The notes beneath the pieces were generated by a model. That model did not search any database. It was not told the origin of the DNA and saw nothing but the letters and a program-made list of their open reading frames with translations. A program made the translations under genes and the position numbers. Shown here piece by piece: positions 8,430-11,910 of a stretch of 11,910 bases of DNA. The stretch lies in contig JAADEA010000077.1 in assembly GCA_013153675.1 (NCBI GenBank), positions 1 through 11,910 on the forward strand, in the 5' to 3' direction. The DNA comes from Campylobacterota bacterium. GTDB lineage: Bacteria > Campylobacterota > Campylobacteria > Campylobacterales > Sulfurovaceae. The stretch's first letter is position 1; each line of letters begins with the position of its first letter.

Positions 8430-9495
8430 ATAATCCTGCCTCTTTTATTGCTTCAGCTTGAGCATGAGCTATAAGGGGATCAATAATTAATTCTAATGCT
8501 CCATTATTCATTACTTCATCAAGAGCATATATAGTAAGAGAGATTCTATGGTCAGTAATTCTATTTTGAGGATAGTTATATGTTCTAATCTTTTCGCTTC
8601 TATCTCCACTTCCTACCTGTAATTTTCTTTGGCTTGCAGTAGCTTCTAACTGTTTTCTCATCTCTTGCTCATAGACTCTTGCTTTTAGGATTTTCATAGC
8701 CTTTTCTCTATTTTTATGCTGAGATTTCTCATCTTGAATAGCTACTACAATTCCAGTTGGAATATGGGTAAGACGTACAGCAGAATCTGTGGTATTAACA
8801 CTTTGTCCACCACATCCACTTGATCGATAAACATCCATTTTAATCTCATTTGGTTTTATCTCTATATCCACATCCTCTATCTCTGGAATTACAGCTACTG
8901 AGACTGCTGAGGTGTGTATTCTTCCTTGCGTTTCAGTTGCTGGTACTCTTTGGACCCTATGAATTCCACCTTCATATTTTAATTTGCTATAAACTTTTTC
9001 TCCTTTAATTAAGGCAATAAGCTCTTTATAACCTCCAGCACTTCCCTCAGATGAACTTACAATTTCAACTCTCCACCCTTGCTTTTCTGCATATCTTAAA
9101 TACATTTTAAATAGATCTTCAACAAAAAGAGCACTCTCATCCCCACCAGTTCCAGCTCTTAGTTCTAAATAGATATTCTTATCATCATTTGGATCTTTAG
9201 GAAGCATTAAAAGCTTAATCTCTTCTTCTAAAAGAGGCACTTTTGGTTCTAACTCATTTAATTCCTCTTTTGCCAGCTCTCCTAATTCACTATCGTTTAA
9301 AAGTTCTTTATTCTCAGCTATTGCTTCTATGGTGGCAATATACTCTTTTGCTTTTTCAACTAAAGGGGCAAGATTAGATTGCTCTTTACTAAGCTCTTTT
9401 AGCTTTTTTATATCATTTGCTATCTCAGGAGAACTTAGCTCTTTTGTAATCTCTTCATATCTTTTAATAAAGGGCTCTAACTTCTCTTTTAGCAT
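8428..9495 (-). CDS. prfA: Peptide chain release factor 1 (RF1)
   Basis: Recognises UAA and UAG in the ribosomal A site and triggers release of the finished polypeptide. The 355-residue length is normal for RF1. The N-terminal helical domain spans about 1-100. It is followed by [12 protein letters not shown] (113-124) and [19 protein letters not shown] (178-196), which contains the PAT tripeptide (185-187) that reads the stop codon in RF1; RF2 has SPF instead. [17 protein letters not shown] (225-241) carries the catalytic GGQ at 229-231, whose Gln is normally methylated by PrmC. The conserved QHKNREKA (259-266) and [10 protein letters not shown] (298-307) are also present. The start ATG at 9495 has only a weak Shine-Dalgarno match and lies 42 bases after rpsT, so it is probably cotranscribed from the rpsT promoter. 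No frameshift signal is expected (that belongs to RF2). Confidence 0.98.
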   Translation of the reverse strand: MLKEKLEPFIKRYEEITKELSSPEIANDIKKLKELSKEQSNLAPLVEKAKEYIATIEAIAENKELLNDSELGELAKEELNELEPKVPLLEEEIKLLMLPKDPNDDKNIYLELRAGTGGDESALFVEDLFKMYLRYAEKQGWRVEIVSSSEGSAGGYKELIALIKGEKVYSKLKYEGGIHRVQRVPATETQGRIHTSAVSVAVIPEIEDVDIEIKPNEIKMDVYRSSGCGGQSVNTTDSAVRLTHIPTGIVVAIQDEKSQHKNREKAMKILKARVYEQEMRKQLEATASQRKLQVGSGDRSEKIRTYNYPQNRITDHRISLTIYALDEVMNNGALELIIDPLIAHAQAEAIKEAGL

Positions 9496-9524
9496 AATCT
9501 AATCTTTTAAGATGGGTTTGAGGG

Positions 9525-9538
9525 GTGCCAAAAGGCAC
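9525..9538. other. Short GC-rich hairpin at the rpsT stop codon
   Basis: GTGCC (9525-9529), AAAA (9530-9533) and GGCAC (9534-9538) form a perfect five-base-pair stem with a four-base loop, touching the last base of the rpsT stop. In the rpsT-prfA transcript it is not followed by a U-run, so termination is unlikely; a processing or stability role between S20 and RF1 is possible. On the plus strand it is followed by TA and seven Ts (9541-9547), terminator-like, but no plus-strand gene leads into it and those Ts are Lys codons of rpsT. Confidence 0.35.
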
Positions 9539-9804
9539 TATTTTTTTAGACTATTTACAAGCTTTGCAAGACGGCTTACTTTGCGAGAGGCAGTTTGTTT
9601 TTTAATTACACCTTTGCTTACATAGTGATGGATCTGTTTATTTGCTATCTTATATGCTTCAAGGGCTTTTTCAAGATCTTGTGCTGCTACTGCTTCTCTT
9701 ACAGCTCTTACAATATTTTTAATTCTTGTTTTATAGAAACGATTTCTTATAGTTCTCTTTTTTGTCTGTCTAATTCTCTTTTTAGCAGATTTGTGATTTG
9801 CCAT
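9538..9804 (-). CDS. rpsT: 30S ribosomal protein S20
   Basis: Primary binding protein of the small subunit that contacts 16S rRNA and helps 30S assembly. The product is 88 residues from ATG 9804, a typical S20 length. It opens with the diagnostic [18 protein letters not shown] (1-18), followed by [11 protein letters not shown], then the helical hairpin through [33 protein letters not shown]. It is very rich in Lys and Arg, as expected. A TTG codon directly before the ATG could be read as a start one residue earlier, but AAGGA six bases before the ATG and the universal MANH opening make ATG 9804 the better choice. It is the first gene of the leftward series and is preceded by a plausible promoter at 9850-9855. 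Confidence 0.98.
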   Translation of the reverse strand: MANHKSAKKRIRQTKKRTIRNRFYKTRIKNIVRAVREAVAAQDLEKALEAYKIANKQIHHYVSKGVIKKQTASRKVSRLAKLVNSLKK

Positions 9805-9849
9805 CAATTTTCCTTAACTTTAAAATTTGCCACTCTATAATGTGAGCGA

Positions 9850-9855
9850 ATTGTA
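9850..9855 (-). promoter_or_regulatory. Predicted sigma-70 -10 element for rpsT and the leftward operon
   Basis: The minus strand reads CTTTAGATACAATTCGC, with TACAAT as a one-mismatch -10 hexamer. It sits in an AT-rich stretch without a recognisable -35, as is usual for housekeeping promoters in Campylobacterota. The leader to ATG 9804 would be about 40 bases. The call rests on hexamer match, context and gene position. Confidence 0.55.
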
Positions 9856-9910
9856 TCTAAAGATAAATTAAAAATATATTAACTATATTTTAAATTTTTC
9901 TCTTTTTAGA

Positions 9911-9916
9911 TAAAAT
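9911..9916 (+). promoter_or_regulatory. Predicted sigma-70 -10 element for glmM-lspA
   Basis: TAAAAT follows a T-rich run (TTTTTAGATAAAATTATT), the same local pattern as the rpsT promoter on the other strand. The leader to the GTG start would be about 20 bases and includes GAAGGAG. An alternative exact TATAAT at 9836-9841 would give a leader near 95 bases, but it lacks the T-rich upstream context. Confidence 0.55.
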
Positions 9917-9930
9917 TATTTAAATTTTTT

Positions 9931-9937
9931 GAAGGAG
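9931..9937 (+). promoter_or_regulatory. Ribosome-binding site setting the GTG start of glmM
   Basis: GAAGGAG lies five bases before GTG 9943. The GTG is followed by codons for [10 protein letters not shown], the invariant opening of GlmM, so the non-ATG start is well supported. Confidence 0.8.
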
Positions 9938-9942
9938 CAAAG

Positions 9943-11280
9943 GTGAAATTATTTGGAACAGATGGGGTTAGAGGAAAAGCTGGTAAAGTTGTAACAGCTC
10001 CTGCTGCAATGCAACTTGCAATGGCAACAGGAATCTATTTTCGTCCTTATTCAAATACAAATAAGATTTTAGTTGGTAAAGATACGCGAAGAAGTGGATA
10101 TATGATTGAAAATGCTATTGTTTCTGGATTAACTGCAGTTGGATATAATGTAATTCAAGTTGGTCCTCTCCCAACACCTGCAATAGCCTTTTTAACTGAA
10201 AATATGAGATGTGATGCTGGTATTATGATTAGTGCAAGTCATAATCCCTACTATGATAATGGAATTAAATTTTTTGACTCAATGGGTAATAAATTAAATA
10301 AAAATATTGAAAGTAAGATTGAAGAGATATATAATGATATTGATCTTATCAATTCATCTCAAGCTACAGATAAAGATATTGGAAAATCTAAAAGAATAGA
10401 TGATGTAATAGGACGCTATATTGTACATATTAAAAACTCTTTTCCAAAACATTTAATGTTGTCTGATATAAGAGTAGTTGTAGATTGTGCAAATGGAGCT
10501 GGATATAAGGTAGCTCCTACTATTTTAGAAGAGCTTGGAGCAGATGTAATAGTTCTTGGCAATGAGCCAAATGGATTTAATATTAATGAGGCTTGTGGTG
10601 CAATGTATCCAGAGGTATTGGCAAATGCAGTAAGGAAATATAGGGCAGATATAGGAATAGCATTAGATGGAGATGCAGATAGAGTGGTAATTGTTGATGA
10701 GAGGGGAGAGGTGGTTAATGGAGATAAATTAATGGCAGTTCTTGCCCTATATTTAAAAAGAAGAGGAGTTTTAAAAAATAATGGAATGGTTGCTACTGTA
10801 ATGAGCAATTTAGCATTAGATGACTTTTTAGCTAAACATGGAATAAAAGTAGAAAGAAGTGCAGTTGGTGATAAAAATGTAGTTGAATTAATGCAAAAGA
10901 GAGGCTATAACTTTGGTGGGGAAGAGAGTGGGCATATTATATTTAGTGATTTTGCAAAAACAGGTGATGGAATTTTAAGTGCTCTTCAAGCTTTAGCATA
11001 TTTAGTAGAAGAGAATAAAAGGGCAAGTGAGCTATTTAATCCATTTGAACTCTATCCTCAAAAGAAGTTAAATTTAAATGTAGATAGAAAAATTCCATTA
11101 GAAGAGTTAAAGGGGTATAAAGAGCTCTTAAATGATATAGAAAAAGCTGGAGTTCGACATCTATTTAGATACTCTGGAACAGAAAATAAATTAAGACTCC
11201 TTTTAGAGGGAGAGAATGAGAGAGTATTAGATGAGTTAATGGATAGATCTTCTAAATTCTTTAGTAAAGCTTTAAGTTAA
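9943..11280 (+). CDS. glmM: Phosphoglucosamine mutase
   Basis: Interconverts glucosamine-6-phosphate and glucosamine-1-phosphate, the step before UDP-GlcNAc in peptidoglycan and lipopolysaccharide precursor synthesis. The 445-residue length is standard, and all four alpha-D-phosphohexomutase domains are present. Motifs are the N-terminal FGTDGVRG (4-11), the active-site ISASHNP (96-102) whose Ser99 is phosphorylated, the metal-binding DGDADR (242-247), the sugar-specificity loop GGEESGH (325-331), and the phosphate-binding [10 protein letters not shown] (409-418). In that last motif, Asn replaces the Pro usual after SGTE in many GlmM. The start is GTG with GAAGGAG upstream. It diverges from rpsT and overlaps lspA by one base (TAATG), so the two form an operon. 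Specificity for glucosamine rather than mannose or glucose phosphate follows from the opening motif and overall match to GlmM. Confidence 0.98.
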   Translation: MKLFGTDGVRGKAGKVVTAPAAMQLAMATGIYFRPYSNTNKILVGKDTRRSGYMIENAIVSGLTAVGYNVIQVGPLPTPAIAFLTENMRCDAGIMISASHNPYYDNGIKFFDSMGNKLNKNIESKIEEIYNDIDLINSSQATDKDIGKSKRIDDVIGRYIVHIKNSFPKHLMLSDIRVVVDCANGAGYKVAPTILEELGADVIVLGNEPNGFNINEACGAMYPEVLANAVRKYRADIGIALDGDADRVVIVDERGEVVNGDKLMAVLALYLKRRGVLKNNGMVATVMSNLALDDFLAKHGIKVERSAVGDKNVVELMQKRGYNFGGEESGHIIFSDFAKTGDGILSALQALAYLVEENKRASELFNPFELYPQKKLNLNVDRKIPLEELKGYKELLNDIEKAGVRHLFRYSGTENKLRLLLEGENERVLDELMDRSSKFFSKALS

Positions 11281-11738
11281 TGAGGGAGTGGGTTATATTT
11301 TTAAGTGCCCTATTGGGTACTTTTTTAATAGATCAGGCTACAAAAGAGCTATTTTTAAATGGTTTTGAATACAAAAGTAGGTGTATATCTCTTGAACTTC
11401 ATCTAAATAGAGGAGTTGCCTTTAGTATGTTCTCCTTTTTAGGCAACTATTTAAAGTGGATTCAACTATTTTTAATAATGCTTTTGGTGATTTTTGTTAT
11501 TAAAGAGGGGTGGATAAAAAAATATCCACTTTTTTTAGCTCTTTTAATGGGAGGAGCGCTTGGGAATTTATATGATAGATTTATTCATAATAGTGTAGTA
11601 GATTTTGTATATTGGCATTGTGGTTTTAATTTTGCAGTATTTAACTTTGCAGATGTAGCTATTGATATTGGAATTGGTGCAATTATTATTTTTGAACTAT
11701 TAAAAAATAGAAAAAAGAGTGAAGTTGAAAAAGATTAA
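11280..11738 (+). CDS. lspA: Lipoprotein signal peptidase (signal peptidase II)
   Basis: Inner-membrane aspartyl protease that removes the signal peptide from prolipoproteins after their lipobox cysteine has been lipidated. The 152 residues show four membrane segments at about 4-22, 58-75, 82-98 and 122-141. Conserved family blocks are the early Asp18 (IDQATK), LNRGVAFSMF (42-51), GGALGNLYDR (91-100), VVDF with catalytic Asp108, and FNFADVAI with catalytic Asp125. The start codon shares one base with the glmM stop, and no good Shine-Dalgarno sequence precedes it, so translation probably depends on ribosomes finishing glmM. The tail KNRKKSEVEKD is a charged cytoplasmic end and overlaps the next small ORF by 20 bases. 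Confidence 0.97.
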   Translation: MREWVIFLSALLGTFLIDQATKELFLNGFEYKSRCISLELHLNRGVAFSMFSFLGNYLKWIQLFLIMLLVIFVIKEGWIKKYPLFLALLMGGALGNLYDRFIHNSVVDFVYWHCGFNFAVFNFADVAIDIGIGAIIIFELLKNRKKSEVEKD

Positions 11739-11907
11739 AATTTTTTTATTGTTATCTTATTTTTTAATGGCTGGAGATATTCAAAGTATTAATATCTTCC
11801 CCAAAGATTTTAAATCTTCTTATATAAAGATATTAGATCAAAAAGTGCTAAAATATAACTTAATAGATAATATCTACTACACTATTATGAATAAATCTAT
11901 CATATAA
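11719..11907 (+). CDS. Small hypothetical protein with signal-peptide-like N-terminus, possibly a gene fragment
   Basis: A 62-residue product not recognised as any family. Reading from GTG at 11719 (or TTG at 11725), the N-terminus has KLKKIK followed by a hydrophobic run IFLLLSYFLMAG (8-19), as in an exported protein cut near residue 19. The rest is a short region rich in Ile, Tyr, Lys and Asn with no motif. The start overlaps the end of lspA by 20 bases, an arrangement typical of operon members, but no strong ribosome-binding site is visible. The stop TAA comes 3 bases before the window edge. It may be a real small exported protein, the N-terminus of a longer gene broken by a frameshift, or chance coding in AT-rich DNA. 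Confidence 0.4.
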   Translation: MKLKKIKIFLLLSYFLMAGDIQSINIFPKDFKSSYIKILDQKVLKYNLIDNIYYTIMNKSII

Positions 11908-11910
11908 ATT

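Noticed and set aside
9595..9840. An 81-codon plus-strand frame opposite rpsT, rich in Phe, Cys and Tyr
   Set aside because: It is the mirror of Lys/Arg-rich rpsT codons and runs over the rpsT leader; no evidence for translation.
9836..9841. Exact TATAAT on the plus strand as the main glmM promoter
   Set aside because: It lacks the T-rich upstream context and would give a leader near 95 bases overlapping the rpsT leader; 9911-9916 is better placed. It is kept only as a possible second promoter.
10416..10808. A 130-codon open frame on the minus strand inside glmM
   Set aside because: It lies fully opposite glmM, whose motifs are intact; the product is low-complexity Ser/Thr/Ile/Leu with no domain and no ribosome-binding site, a usual antisense shadow in AT-rich DNA.
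1..11910. Search for CRISPR repeats, insertion-sequence ends, tRNA or rRNA genes, riboswitches, and toxin or defence genes
   Set aside because: No spaced direct repeats, transposase motifs, target-site duplications, tRNA arms or defence domains were seen by eye, and nearly every base is in an assigned gene.

Overview
The window is very AT-rich and is most likely chromosomal DNA of a member of the Campylobacterota (formerly Epsilonproteobacteria). The best evidence is the core block in which rpsT-prfA runs divergently from glmM-lspA. From memory, the same gene set is neighbouring in Helicobacter pylori, though this could not be checked here. The two promoters between the blocks share a TTTAGATA(A/C)AATT-type -10 region without a clear -35, which also fits this phylum. 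The genus cannot be named from the sequence. No mobile element, CRISPR array, tRNA or rRNA was seen.

Layout. From 9804 leftwards, everything lies on the minus strand in one tightly packed series: rpsT (ribosomal protein S20), prfA (release factor 1), a 1135-residue single-chain 5-oxoprolinase/hydantoinase-family enzyme, a ketopantoate-reductase-family protein, a class I SAM-dependent methyltransferase, acs (acetyl-CoA synthetase), a molybdate/tungstate-type periplasmic binding protein, and its ABC permease, which runs off the left edge. Most junctions from the 5-oxoprolinase onwards are overlaps or gaps of about 10 bases, so the eight genes could be a single transcript. From 9943 rightwards the plus strand carries glmM, lspA and a short ORF with a signal-peptide-like start that ends 3 bases before the window edge. 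The 138-base divergent region holds both promoters.

How the genes may work together. rpsT/prfA (translation) and glmM/lspA (cell-wall precursor synthesis and lipoprotein maturation) are housekeeping genes. The genes behind prfA look metabolic. One may open 5-oxoproline or a related cyclic amide, one reduces a 2-keto acid, one activates acetate to acetyl-CoA, and two import a tetrahedral oxyanion, probably molybdate or tungstate. No known pathway joins them all. They may simply share a strong housekeeping promoter, with local control by overlaps and a hairpin over the 5-oxoprolinase ribosome-binding site. I see no convincing undescribed system. The most interesting points are the mixed operon, the full-length 5-oxoprolinase, and the compact junctions, including a Shine-Dalgarno sequence encoded by a conserved Gly-rich protein tail.
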